NCBI GenBank assembly: GCA_965371445.1
Contig: CBDUYN010000010.1
Coordinates: 43,740 to 107,739, forward strand
Direction: 5' to 3'
Source: DASWIG01 sp965371445
Lineage (GTDB): Bacteria; Acidobacteriota; Thermoanaerobaculia; Multivoradales; J023
DNA: 64,000 nucleotides
Positions 35,300 through 43,406 of this stretch are shown here, one piece after another (positions within the stretch are counted from its first letter, which is position 1; the number at the start of each line of letters is the position of its first letter). The notes below the pieces were generated by a model that was not told the DNA's origin, searched no databases, and worked only from the letters and a program-made list of their open reading frames with translations. The translations under genes were made by a program, and so were the position numbers.

Positions 35300-35357
35300 G
35301 TTCGGTCTCCTCCTGGTTATCGCGAGCCCGCGGACGTGCGGCTCGGGTGTCTGCGGT

Positions 35358-35387
35358 TGTAGACACCACACCGCGCGCGATGGGAGG
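35358..35387 (-). promoter_or_regulatory. CCTCC-N16-GTGTCTACA element A
   Basis: On the minus strand CCTCC (35387-35383), 16 nt, then GTGTCTACA (35366-35358) stands 58 nt before the small ORF at 35299. GTGTCT is followed 8 nt later by AGACAC, making an inverted repeat. The same two-box element precedes two other small ORFs (43147-43175 and 47103-47131). Confidence 0.55.
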
Positions 35388-35416
35388 ATCCGAATCGCGA
35401 GAATGTGTTTCGTTGA

Positions 35417-35431
35417 TGCCCCTCTGGGGCA
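35417..35431 (-). terminator. Hairpin just after the CHAT gene
   Basis: TGCCCC and GGGGCA pair around a 3-nt loop, 2 nt beyond the CHAT stop. No T-run follows, so it may be a weak terminator or an mRNA-end structure. Confidence 0.4.
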
Positions 35432-35433
35432 AT

Positions 35434-38223
35434 TCAGCGCCAATCACCCTGGAGCATGAACGCCGCCCAGAAGTACGGCGCCCGCCACCGCTCCTCTTCG
35501 AGCATGGACAGCTGTGCCTCACGCAAGGCCTGCGAGGCCGACAGGCCGTCCTCGAGCAGGCCGCGGTAGAAGCGCACCATGAGCTCCGCGGTCGCCTGGT
35601 CGTTGACGCTCCACGCGCTGACGATCACCTGCGACGCCCCCGTCGCGAAGAAACCCTGCGCCAGCCCGACGAGCCCCTCGCCGCGGACATCGCGTCCGAG
35701 GGCCGTCTGGCAGGCGCTAAGCACGACGAGCTCGGCGTCGAGGCGCAGCGAAGGGATCTCGTGGACCCGCAGGAAGCCGTCGCGCGGGCGCCCCTTCGCG
35801 TCCACCAGGGAGAAAACGAGCCCCGAGAGCGCCGGATGGCGGTCGTTGAGCAGGCCATGGGTGGCGAAGTGGACGATCGAGAACGACGCCAGCTCGCTGC
35901 CGAGGACGGCCTCGCGCGTGGCGTCGAAGCCGAGGGCCTGGAAACGCCGTTCGGACGGCAGCAGCGCGAGAATCGCCGCCGCTTCCCGACCGGAATGCAG
36001 CAGGCGGGAGAGGCTCTCGATCTCGAAGTCACGAACCGCGCGGTCGAGATCGCGCGACGCAGCGACGGTGGCGGACGCTTCGTTGGATGCTTCACCGCCG
36101 GAAAGACGCGGGTCGTCGGCCTGGAAGACTGGATCGGCGATCACCGCGAGGGTCGGGGGCAGCTCGCGCGCCGGGCGTCCTCCGCGCAGCAGCTCGAGGA
36201 CCGTGGTCGACGCCAGGGAGACGATCTCATGATCTTCGACGAGGAAGCGCTCGGGCGTGGACGGCCGCGACAAGACGCCGAAAGGGATGGGATGCAGCGC
36301 GCCGTCGGCGAGCACGACGAGGCGCTCGGCGTCGAGCAGGGGCTCGACCTCGCCCAGAAGCATCCCGCTCAGCTCACGGCGGTCGAGCTCGGTCTGCTGC
36401 CCCAGGCTTTGGTCTTTGCGCGGCAGCCCTTCGTGCAGACGCCGGGCGAGCGCTTCGAGAGTCTTGCGCGGCGGCAGGTCGAAGCCTTGGAAGCCCTCGC
36501 GGCTCACCCACCACAGAAAGCTGCGTGAGGCGCCGAGCGAGAAGGCCAGCAGGTGCGTGTCGTCGTCGAGCAGGTTCCGGATTTCCTCCACGCTCGGCGC
36601 TTCCGGCTCGATCGCGCCCACGCGGCGCCGCCCGCTGACGCGGATCTCGCCGCGTACGGTTTCGTAGTCGAGCAAAAGGGCGTTGAGCTCGATGTCGACC
36701 TTGGCCGCCGCTGGGCCGTCGTCGCCGTGCAGGCGCAGGCGGAGGTGCTCTTTGGCGTTGATGGTCCGCCGCAGGGCGCGCTCGCGCTTCAGCAGCTCCG
36801 GCGCCGCGTGGCCGGCGACGTCGACGCGGGCTTCGGCCAGGCTCTCGGAAAGGCTCAGCGCGCGAGCCCGCTCACGCGTCTCAAACGCTCGCTCTGCCTG
36901 TCCGAGCTCCATCAACAGGTCGACGTAGAAGCCGTGATCGTCGAAACGCGACGCGAAGTAGGAGCTGCGAAAGGCCAGGCTCTGCAGGCGGCGGCGCAAC
37001 GACTCCACCAGGCCCATCGCTTCCTCGGCGCGTGCCAGTGCCGTCGCCGGGTCGCCGTCGAGCCGCGCCGTGCGCGCCAGGCCGAGCAGGGCCGTGGCCT
37101 CGCCGTCGAGGTTGCCGGCGCGGCGGAAAAGATCCAGCGCACGCTCGTGCAGGGAGCGTGCCGTGTCGAGCTTGCCGCTTTCCTCCTCCACCCGGCCGAG
37201 CTGGGTCAAGAGGTGCGCTTCGTTGATCCCTTCGCCGGTTCCTTCGAGCAGCGCGAGAGCCTCCTCGTACGAGGCCCTGGCCGCGGCCCAGGCGCCTTGC
37301 TCGCGGTAGACGTCGCCGCGCAGGTTGAGCGTCACGGCCTGGTTTTGCCGATCCTCGACGCCGCGCGCCAGCTCGATCGCTTCGGCGTACGCGGCGAGCG
37401 CTTCGTCGTGCTGGCCGTCGCCCTGGTGGGCCCAGCCGATCGCCGTCAGGGTGATCGCCAGGTCGCGCCGATTGTCGTGCTCGCGCAGCAGAGCGAGAGC
37501 CTGTTCCAGGAAGACGAGCCCCTCGTCGGGCCGGCCGAGGGTGACATGGCTAACGCCGAGGTTGTGCAGGGTCGTGGCCTCATAGGCCGCGCGGCCGAGC
37601 TCGCGCCAGATCGTGAGGGCCTGGCGATAGAAATCGAGTGCCGCTTGGGTTTCGCCGAGGGCCTCGCTGAGCACACCGAGGTTGTTGAGCGCGGTGCCTT
37701 CGCCGATGCGGTTGTCGAGGGAGCGCGAGATCTCGAGCGCCCGCTCGAAGGCTTGCCGCGCCCGCGCGGGCTCGCCGAGCTGACGGTAGGCATGGCCGGC
37801 GCTGTTGAGCAGGGGCGTGAGCTCGAAGTCGGCGCCAAGCTCGCGATAGGCGCCGAGAGCGCGCTCGTAGACCCCGAGCGCTTCTTGCAGCTCGCCGAGA
37901 CCGTCGAGCATCTGCCCGACACGGCGCGTCGTGCGGGCAGCCCACAGGTCGACGTGCTCGGGCTCGGTCGGCGGCTCGGTCAGCCCTTCGAGCTTGGCGA
38001 GAGCGTCGCGGTAGAGCGCGAGAGCCTGGCGCAGGGCGGCGCCGTCTTGACGCAGCCGCGTGAAGTCGGCCGTACCGCCCTTGGCGAGCAGCATGGGCAC
38101 GAAAACCGCGAGCGTCGTGCCGGTGGCCGTGCCGAGGAGCAGGGCGAGCTCACGCACCGCCGCAGCTGCCGCCTGGCGGGCGTTTTCGCCACGGTCGAGA
38201 CGCCATTGGATCGTTTCGACCAT
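35434..38223 (-). CDS. TPR-CHAT protease, N-terminus replaced by an RND pump fragment
   Basis: This 929-residue frame ends in a CHAT caspase-like domain (about 590-929) with His789 in FATHGLL and Cys838 in LSACQTALG, so the dyad is intact. TPR repeats fill about 60-430 and a helical linker follows. The CHAT part is closely similar to the protein at 39985-43134, but the signal peptide and beta-rich N-terminal domain of that paralogue are absent. Residues 1-55 instead read like the middle membrane helices of an RND exporter (MVETIQWRLDRGENARQ ... LAVFVPMLLAKGG). The gene is thus a chimera made by deletion. Whether it is translated from 38223 is uncertain. A small ORF with element A follows. Confidence 0.85.
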   Translation of the reverse strand: MVETIQWRLDRGENARQAAAAAVRELALLLGTATGTTLAVFVPMLLAKGGTADFTRLRQDGAALRQALALYRDALAKLEGLTEPPTEPEHVDLWAARTTRRVGQMLDGLGELQEALGVYERALGAYRELGADFELTPLLNSAGHAYRQLGEPARARQAFERALEISRSLDNRIGEGTALNNLGVLSEALGETQAALDFYRQALTIWRELGRAAYEATTLHNLGVSHVTLGRPDEGLVFLEQALALLREHDNRRDLAITLTAIGWAHQGDGQHDEALAAYAEAIELARGVEDRQNQAVTLNLRGDVYREQGAWAAARASYEEALALLEGTGEGINEAHLLTQLGRVEEESGKLDTARSLHERALDLFRRAGNLDGEATALLGLARTARLDGDPATALARAEEAMGLVESLRRRLQSLAFRSSYFASRFDDHGFYVDLLMELGQAERAFETRERARALSLSESLAEARVDVAGHAAPELLKRERALRRTINAKEHLRLRLHGDDGPAAAKVDIELNALLLDYETVRGEIRVSGRRRVGAIEPEAPSVEEIRNLLDDDTHLLAFSLGASRSFLWWVSREGFQGFDLPPRKTLEALARRLHEGLPRKDQSLGQQTELDRRELSGMLLGEVEPLLDAERLVVLADGALHPIPFGVLSRPSTPERFLVEDHEIVSLASTTVLELLRGGRPARELPPTLAVIADPVFQADDPRLSGGEASNEASATVAASRDLDRAVRDFEIESLSRLLHSGREAAAILALLPSERRFQALGFDATREAVLGSELASFSIVHFATHGLLNDRHPALSGLVFSLVDAKGRPRDGFLRVHEIPSLRLDAELVVLSACQTALGRDVRGEGLVGLAQGFFATGASQVIVSAWSVNDQATAELMVRFYRGLLEDGLSASQALREAQLSMLEEERWRAPYFWAAFMLQGDWR

Positions 38224-38340
38224 GACAATGGCGTTGTCGACCAGCGCCCAGGGCGATGACCAGAACGGCGATCGAGATCTGGTGAAGGATGTCGCCGCCG
38301 GAGGCGAACAGGCCGATCGAGGTGAGCCATGGTGCGACGT
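38057..38340 (-). pseudogene. RND efflux transporter remnant, frameshifted
   Basis: Reading the minus strand, ILHQISIAVLVIALG (about 38295-38250) is followed after a frameshift near 38240 by VDNAIVMVETIQWRLDRG and then TTLAVFVPMLLAKGGTADF. These are consecutive segments of an RND permease (the membrane helices around the VDNAIV motif). The second half is now the first 55 codons of the TPR-CHAT frame. Nothing else of the pump remains in the window. Confidence 0.75.
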
Positions 38341-38353
38341 CGGCTAAAGCGGG

Positions 38354-38359
38354 TACACT
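38354..38359 (+). promoter_or_regulatory. Possible -10 box before the ECF sigma gene
   Basis: TACACT lies about 55 nt upstream of the sigma factor start in the divergent gap, without a convincing -35 box. It is a weak candidate. Confidence 0.25.
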
Positions 38360-38413
38360 CGCCGCCGCGGACCCTGGAGATCCGAGCCCGACGCTGACGA
38401 GCAAACCCCCGAA

Positions 38414-39046
38414 ATGGCCTCACAAGACAAGGACCCGGACGTCGAGCACTTGATGCGGGAAATCCAGGCAGGGCGCTCGAAGGAGGAGCATTTCCAAGAG
38501 CTCTTCCTTCATTACCTCCCTTCCGTCGTCCACTTTTTCCGGAATCGCGGCGTCTCTGACGCGGAAGACCTCGCCCAAGAGGTGCTCTTCAGTGTCTATA
38601 GGAATGTGAAGAAGTTCCGCTTCGAGGCGAGCTTCGACACCTGGATGTTCCAGATCGCCGCCAATGTGTGGAAGAACGCTCTGCGTAGTCAGGACGCCCT
38701 CAAGAGACGAGCAGAGGAGGTCTCGCTGGAAGAAGAGATCGAACGAAGTGAGGCGGGGGGATCCGACGTCGAGCCACCGGATCCGGCTCGCGACCCCCTG
38801 GAGCAGGCGATGGCCGAGGAACGGACTGCAGTGTTGCACGATGGCCTCGATCAGTTGCCGCCCAAGATGCGGCAATGCACCTTCTTGTACCTCCAAGGAC
38901 TCAGTTACCGCGAGATCGGGGAGCTGACGGGAGTCTCGATCACCACTGTGAAGGCGCATCTCAAGGCGGCGCGGGAGCGGCTCCAGCCCATCCTGAAGGA
39001 ACACTTCGACGTCGCCGACTTCGAGGTCGGAAGAGAATCGAAATGA
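38414..39046 (+). CDS. ECF-type RNA polymerase sigma factor
   Basis: This 210-residue protein has sigma region 2 (HFFRNRGVSDAEDLAQEVLFSVYRNV, then FDTWMFQIAANVWKN) and region 4 (LPPKMRQCTFLYLQGLSYREIGELTGVSITTVKAHLKAARERL). A 50-residue acidic linker is typical of ECF factors found with TPR/CHAT genes. Start ATG 38414 gives the normal N-terminus. The stop overlaps the next start as ATGA, so the following membrane protein is translationally coupled and is the likely regulator. The element shared by three small ORFs nearby (GTGTCTAYA resembles the CGTCTA-type -10 of ECF promoters) could be its target; that is inference. Confidence 0.95.
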   Translation: MASQDKDPDVEHLMREIQAGRSKEEHFQELFLHYLPSVVHFFRNRGVSDAEDLAQEVLFSVYRNVKKFRFEASFDTWMFQIAANVWKNALRSQDALKRRAEEVSLEEEIERSEAGGSDVEPPDPARDPLEQAMAEERTAVLHDGLDQLPPKMRQCTFLYLQGLSYREIGELTGVSITTVKAHLKAARERLQPILKEHFDVADFEVGRESK

Positions 39047-39903
39047 GCGAGAAAGACCTCAAGGCCGCCGTCCGGACGATCCTGGCCACAAAACGCGCCG
39101 GGACCGCGACCGTCTCCCCGGACGAGTTGCTGCGCTTCCGCTCGGGCCGGATGGAGGACGAGGAGCGCGAGCGGCTCCTGGAACGAGCCGCGACCTCCCC
39201 CGAGGTGGCCAGGGCTCTGCTCGACGCCCGCCATTTCCCCGAGGTAGAGCCGATCGAGGAGCGTCACCGCGTGAGCGAGGACGACGTGTCGCGTCAGTGG
39301 CAGCGATTCCAGGAACGCCTGGGAGTGCCCCCGGGGACGCCACAGGAGGAGAGGACGCCGGTCTCTGAGGCTGGACCGAAGCTGCCTTCCGCGGGAGCTC
39401 CTCCGTCACACCACCCGAAGGACGGGTGGCTTTCGCACCTGTTCGGCTCGCTACGCTTTGCTCAGTCGGCCGCCGCTGTGCTGCTGCTCCTGAGCCTCGG
39501 ACTCTCCTGGGTTCTTTTCACCGATCTCTCAGGGAGCCCTGGGCCGCGCCTGAACCTGCCAATCGTCGAGCTGGTGCCGGAGAGCGAGCAGGGTGAGCGG
39601 ACGGAGGGGGAGCCCCTGCGGATCTCGGCCGACGCCGACGGTATCTTCCTGGTCCTCGCCCTGCACGGCCGGTATTCCTACACCACCTACCAGGTGGAGA
39701 TTTGGGGCGCGGGAGAAGAGCCCGTTTGGAGCAGCACGGAGCTGCGGCGCTCTTTTGAGGGCATCTTCACCCTGGAGCTTCCGCGCGGCTTCCTGCCCGC
39801 GGGCCGTTACCGCATCACCTTGCGGGGCGTCGACGGCGAGCGACGGGAGAATCTGGCGACCTACCGCTTGGCGATCGAATACCGCTTCGGACCCGCCGCC
39901 TGA
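39043..39903 (+). CDS. Single-pass membrane protein, probable anti-sigma factor
   Basis: This 286-residue protein is coupled to the ECF sigma gene by ATGA overlap. It has a cytoplasmic helical N-terminus (SPDELLRFRSGRMEDEERERLLERAATSPEVARALL), a membrane helix at about 144-166 (SAAAVLLLLSLGLSWVLF), and a beta-sandwich-like outer domain (YTTYQVEIWGAGEEPVWSS ... GRYRITLRGVDGE). The N-terminal helical region is arranged like anti-sigma domains but the usual HxxxCxxC zinc motif is missing. Position and topology make it the sensor that holds the sigma factor. The CHAT gene that follows starts 81 nt later and is probably in the same regulon. Confidence 0.75.
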   Translation: MSEKDLKAAVRTILATKRAGTATVSPDELLRFRSGRMEDEERERLLERAATSPEVARALLDARHFPEVEPIEERHRVSEDDVSRQWQRFQERLGVPPGTPQEERTPVSEAGPKLPSAGAPPSHHPKDGWLSHLFGSLRFAQSAAAVLLLLSLGLSWVLFTDLSGSPGPRLNLPIVELVPESEQGERTEGEPLRISADADGIFLVLALHGRYSYTTYQVEIWGAGEEPVWSSTELRRSFEGIFTLELPRGFLPAGRYRITLRGVDGERRENLATYRLAIEYRFGPAA

Positions 39904-39984
39904 TAGCCTTGCTCCCGTCTCTCGAGGTCGAAGCTCCGGCGATCCGCTCGCCGGACGGGGAACGGCGGTGAGGTATCCCGAACC

Positions 39985-42900
39985 ATGAAGTCACGGTATG
40001 GCGCTGTGCTGGGAAGCACGGCCCTCGCTGGCCTGGCCCTGGCGGCCTTTTTCGGACGAGCGGCCCCCACCGCCGGAACGGCGCCACCGCAAGCTGGACG
40101 CAACGGCAGCGAAAACTCCCCGCTGAGCGCCGGTACCGACGTCGTGCGGACGATCGCGGGTCATGAGCGCCACGCTTACAGCGTCGCGCTCCGGGCCGGC
40201 GACGCCCTGCACGTCGTCGTGACCCAGCACGACGTCGACGTCGCCCTCGTCCTCTTCGATCCCCAGGGACGAAGGCTGCTGGCGGTCGACGGACCCAACG
40301 GGCCGGACGGACCGGAGCCCCTGGCGGTCGTCGCCTCGCGGGAAGGCGAGCACCAGCTCGAAGTCACCGCGCCGTCCGCGAAGGCTCGCGGCCACTACCG
40401 TCTTCATGTGGCGACCCTCGGATCGGCCAGCGACCGCGACCGGGCACGGGCCGCGGGGATGCGGCTCTATGCCCTGGCGGAGCCTTGGCGACAGAAGGGG
40501 GCAGAAACCCGCGGCGACGCTCTTCGGGCTTACACGCAGGCTCTGGATCATTTCCGTCACGCCGGGGAGCTCCTGCTCGAGGCCCGGACCTGTTGGCGCA
40601 TCGGCCAGGTGCTCCTCGCCCGGAGAGACGTGGACGAGGCGATTCGTTACTTCGACCAGGCTGTCGACCGTTACCGTCACCAGGGTAACGGCTGGGAGAG
40701 GGCGCCGCTCTACAACGACGCGGGGGAGGCTTACCGTCTGGCAGGACGTCCTCAGCGGGCGCGCGAGCTCTTCGAGAAGGCGCTCGCGGCCTCTCGTCCC
40801 GTGGGGCATCGCCTCGCCACGGCCCTCGCCTTCAACAACCTCGGCGTGCTCCACGCCTCCCTTGGCGAGATGCAGGAAGCCCTCGTCGCCTACGACCGGG
40901 CACGCCGGGAATGGCAGCTGTTGGGAAACCAGAGCAACCTGTCCCTGGTGCTCCACAACCAGGGGATCCTCTACGTCTCCCTCGGACGTCCCGAAGAGGG
41001 GCTCGACTTTCTCTCCCAGGCCCTGGAATCGCGCCGCGAGACGGAGGATCGCGGCGGTCAGGCCGTGACCCTCACCGGCATTGGCTGGGCGCACAGCCTC
41101 CAGGGTCGCCTCGACGCCGCTCTGGCGGCCTACGACGAGGCCCTCCGCTTGCAGCGAGCCGTCAACGACGAGCAGAGAGAGGCGGTGACTCTTGACAAGC
41201 GAGGCACGCTCTACCTCCTGGCGGGACGCTACAGCGAGGCCCTCGATTCTTATTCTCAGGCCCTAAAGCGGTCCGCGGGCAGTCGGCTGAACGAGGCCTA
41301 CACGCGGGTCAACCTGGGCAGAGCCCACCTTGCCATGGGGAGAGCCGAGGTGGCGATCGATCCTCTCGAGCGGGCCCTGCGGACCTTCCGCGAGATCGGA
41401 GTCTTGAACGGCCAGACCGCTGCCCTGGTCGCCCTCGCCCGGGTGGAGCGACAGCTGGGACGGCTCCCCGCGGCGCGCGAGCACCTGGAAGCGGCCCTCG
41501 AGCTCATCGAGTCGGTGCGCGGCCGTCTGCAGAGCCGGTGGCTGCGCAGCTCCTACCTCGCCGTACGCTACGACGACTACACCGCCTACGTCGACCTCCT
41601 GATGGAGCTGGAAGCCAAGGAGCCGGGCCAGGGGCACGCCGCCCGGGCCTTCGAGGCGAGCGAACGGTCGCGGGCACGTACCCTGCTGGAAAGCCTGACC
41701 GAAGCCTCAGCGGGCCTACGGGAGACAGCCGATCCCGAGTTGCTGGAACGCGAACGGATCCTGCGGACGCAGATCAACGCCTGGGAGCGCCGGCGCATCG
41801 AGCTTCTCGCCGCGGGTTCGAACGCGCTGGCCCACGCCTTGGAAAGAAAGCTGCGCCGTTTGCTCCTGGAATACGAGAAGCTCCAAGGCGAGATCCGCAG
41901 CGCGGGAGCGTCGTCGGTGCACGAGCCCCGGCCCCTCAACCTGGATCAGATCCGTCGCGAGGTCCTCGACGACGAGACGCTGCTTCTGGCCTACAGCCTC
42001 GGAGAGGACCGCAGCTTCCTGTGGATCGTGGGCCGGGAGACGCTGACGAGCCATGTGCTGGCGCCGCGTTCGAAGCTCGACGAGCTCGCCCGCCAAGTCC
42101 ACGACCTTCTGCCCCGAAGCCATCGGAGGGGATTCCGCAGGCAGGCTGCCATGGACGTCGAGGCCCTGAGCGATGCCGTCCTCGGACCGGCGGCTGGACA
42201 GCTGGGGACCAAGCGTTTGCTGATCGTCGGCGACGGCGTGCTCCACTACGTCCCGTTCGCCGCCCTGCCGGTACCCCGAGCCGACGGTCTGGCACGTCCG
42301 CTGCTTGTCGATCACGAAATCGTTCACCTGCCCTCCGCCTCCGTCCTGGCCTTGCTCCGCCGGGAGCTTTCGAAGCGTCCCCCGGCGGCCCGAGCCCTGG
42401 CCGTGGTGGCGGATCCGGTCTTTCAGCCGAACGATCCGCGCTTGTCGGAGTCCCCCCACGATTCCACTCGGGAGGCAGGAGCCCGCGGCCTCGGCAGCTC
42501 CTTCCGCGATTCGGATCGTGACCTGGAACGCGTGAGCCGCGACTTCGACACCCGTTTCGAACGCCTCCCTTTCTCGGGTGTCGAGGCGGAGGCCATTCTC
42601 TCCCTGGTCGAGGCGCCCGAGCGGCTCCGGGCCGTGGGAGTCGAGGCCAGCCGGGAGCTGATGCTGAGTGGCCAGCTCGAACATTACCGCATCGTCCACG
42701 TGGCCACCCACGGTCTCCTCAATGACCGCCATCCAGCCCTCTCCGGACTCGTGTTGGCACTGGTCGACGAGGCTGGCCAGTCTCGCGACGGGCTGTTGCG
42801 GACCCACGAGCTCTTCGACCTGCGTCTGTCGGCCGACCTGGTGGTGCTCAGCGCCTGCCGCAGCGCCCTGGGCCGCGAGGTGCGGGGCGAAGGTCTCGTC

Positions 42901-43134
42901 GGTCTCACCCACGGCTTCTTCTACGCTGGCGCGGCACGGCTGGTGGTGAGCTTCTGGAACGTCAACGACCAGGCGACTGCCGAGTTGATGGCTCGCTTCT
43001 ACCAAGGCCTGCTCCGCGACGATCTGCCCCCGGCTCAGGCCCTTCGGGAAGCCCAGCTCTCGATGCTCGCCGAACCTCGGTGGCAAGCGCCCTATTACTG
43101 GGCTGGGTTCGTCCTCCAGGGCGACTGGCGCTGA
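39985..43134 (+). CDS. Secreted or anchored TPR-CHAT protease
   Basis: This 1049-residue protein has a hydrophobic N-terminal signal or anchor (GAVLGSTALAGLALAAFFG), a beta-rich pre-peptidase-like domain (about 45-145: GHERHAYSVALRAGDALHVVV), and TPR repeats (about 180-500). A coiled linker and a CHAT domain (about 660-1049) follow, with His909 in VATHGLL and Cys958 in LSACRSALG. CHAT domains are caspase-clan cysteine peptidases. The closing LQGDWR motif is shared with the paralogue at 35434-38223. It follows the sigma/anti-sigma pair, and a small hydrophilic ORF follows it after 100 nt. The export signal suggests that it acts outside the cytoplasm, where the anti-sigma outer domain also lies. 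Confidence 0.93.
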   Translation: MKSRYGAVLGSTALAGLALAAFFGRAAPTAGTAPPQAGRNGSENSPLSAGTDVVRTIAGHERHAYSVALRAGDALHVVVTQHDVDVALVLFDPQGRRLLAVDGPNGPDGPEPLAVVASREGEHQLEVTAPSAKARGHYRLHVATLGSASDRDRARAAGMRLYALAEPWRQKGAETRGDALRAYTQALDHFRHAGELLLEARTCWRIGQVLLARRDVDEAIRYFDQAVDRYRHQGNGWERAPLYNDAGEAYRLAGRPQRARELFEKALAASRPVGHRLATALAFNNLGVLHASLGEMQEALVAYDRARREWQLLGNQSNLSLVLHNQGILYVSLGRPEEGLDFLSQALESRRETEDRGGQAVTLTGIGWAHSLQGRLDAALAAYDEALRLQRAVNDEQREAVTLDKRGTLYLLAGRYSEALDSYSQALKRSAGSRLNEAYTRVNLGRAHLAMGRAEVAIDPLERALRTFREIGVLNGQTAALVALARVERQLGRLPAAREHLEAALELIESVRGRLQSRWLRSSYLAVRYDDYTAYVDLLMELEAKEPGQGHAARAFEASERSRARTLLESLTEASAGLRETADPELLERERILRTQINAWERRRIELLAAGSNALAHALERKLRRLLLEYEKLQGEIRSAGASSVHEPRPLNLDQIRREVLDDETLLLAYSLGEDRSFLWIVGRETLTSHVLAPRSKLDELARQVHDLLPRSHRRGFRRQAAMDVEALSDAVLGPAAGQLGTKRLLIVGDGVLHYVPFAALPVPRADGLARPLLVDHEIVHLPSASVLALLRRELSKRPPAARALAVVADPVFQPNDPRLSESPHDSTREAGARGLGSSFRDSDRDLERVSRDFDTRFERLPFSGVEAEAILSLVEAPERLRAVGVEASRELMLSGQLEHYRIVHVATHGLLNDRHPALSGLVLALVDEAGQSRDGLLRTHELFDLRLSADLVVLSACRSALGREVRGEGLVGLTHGFFYAGAARLVVSFWNVNDQATAELMARFYQGLLRDDLPPAQALREAQLSMLAEPRWQAPYYWAGFVLQGDWR

Positions 43135-43146
43135 CCCCCCTCCTCT

Positions 43147-43175
43147 CCTCCCAAACTCCGTCTCCCGTGTCTACA
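43147..43175 (+). promoter_or_regulatory. CCTCC-N15-GTGTCTACA element B
   Basis: CCTCC at 43147-43151 and GTGTCTACA at 43167-43175 lie between the CHAT stop and the small ORF at 43235, 59 nt before its ATG. GTCTAC is mirrored by GTAGAC four nt later. Compare the same spacing at 47103-47131 and 35387-35358. Confidence 0.6.
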
Positions 43176-43193
43176 GAAGTAGACGCTAAACCT

Positions 43194-43213
43194 GACCCGG
43201 TGGGTACCGGGTC
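43194..43213 (+). promoter_or_regulatory. Perfect hairpin in the leader of small ORF B
   Basis: GACCCGGT and ACCGGGTC form an 8-bp stem with a 4-nt loop, 21 nt before the ATG at 43235. No T-run follows, so a role in mRNA stability or translation is likelier than termination. Confidence 0.5.
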
Positions 43214-43234
43214 CACGACGTAGAGGAGACGAGC

Positions 43235-43384
43235 ATGAGTGACAAGACGCCGAGAGCCCAGGACGACACCAAGGCCCCCCCGCAAGAGAACGCCGGGAGC
43301 AAAGGGCCCGGGACCACTACACAAGCCACCGAGGGCGGAAGTGAATCGGAGAAGGACGCTGGTCGCAGCTTCGTGAAGAAGTAG
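43235..43384 (+). CDS. Small hydrophilic protein B downstream of CHAT gene
   Basis: This 49-residue product starts MSDKTPRAQDD and ends AGRSFVKK. It is rich in Lys, Glu, Gly, Ser and Thr with a single aromatic residue, and is probably disordered. GAGGAG lies 6 nt upstream of the ATG. It is placed 100 nt after one CHAT gene and 22 nt before another, in the same direction, and is preceded by element B. It was too short for standard gene finding but has a good ribosome site and conserved position. I recognise no family. The C-terminal RSFVKK may be a cleavage site or a targeting tail; that is speculation. Confidence 0.6.
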   Translation: MSDKTPRAQDDTKAPPQENAGSKGPGTTTQATEGGSESEKDAGRSFVKK

Positions 43385-43406
43385 CCAGGACGCGAGGGGC
43401 AAACGG

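Noticed and set aside
38590..38600. GTGTCTATA inside the sigma factor gene as a fourth promoter element
   Set aside because: No CCTCC box at the right distance and no small ORF follows; it encodes VYR in the sigma region 2 helix.
35434..43134. TPR-CHAT proteins as part of a type III-E CRISPR (Craspase) system
   Set aside because: No Cas7-11-like gene, CRISPR array or Csx30-like gene is present; only the protease domain type is shared.
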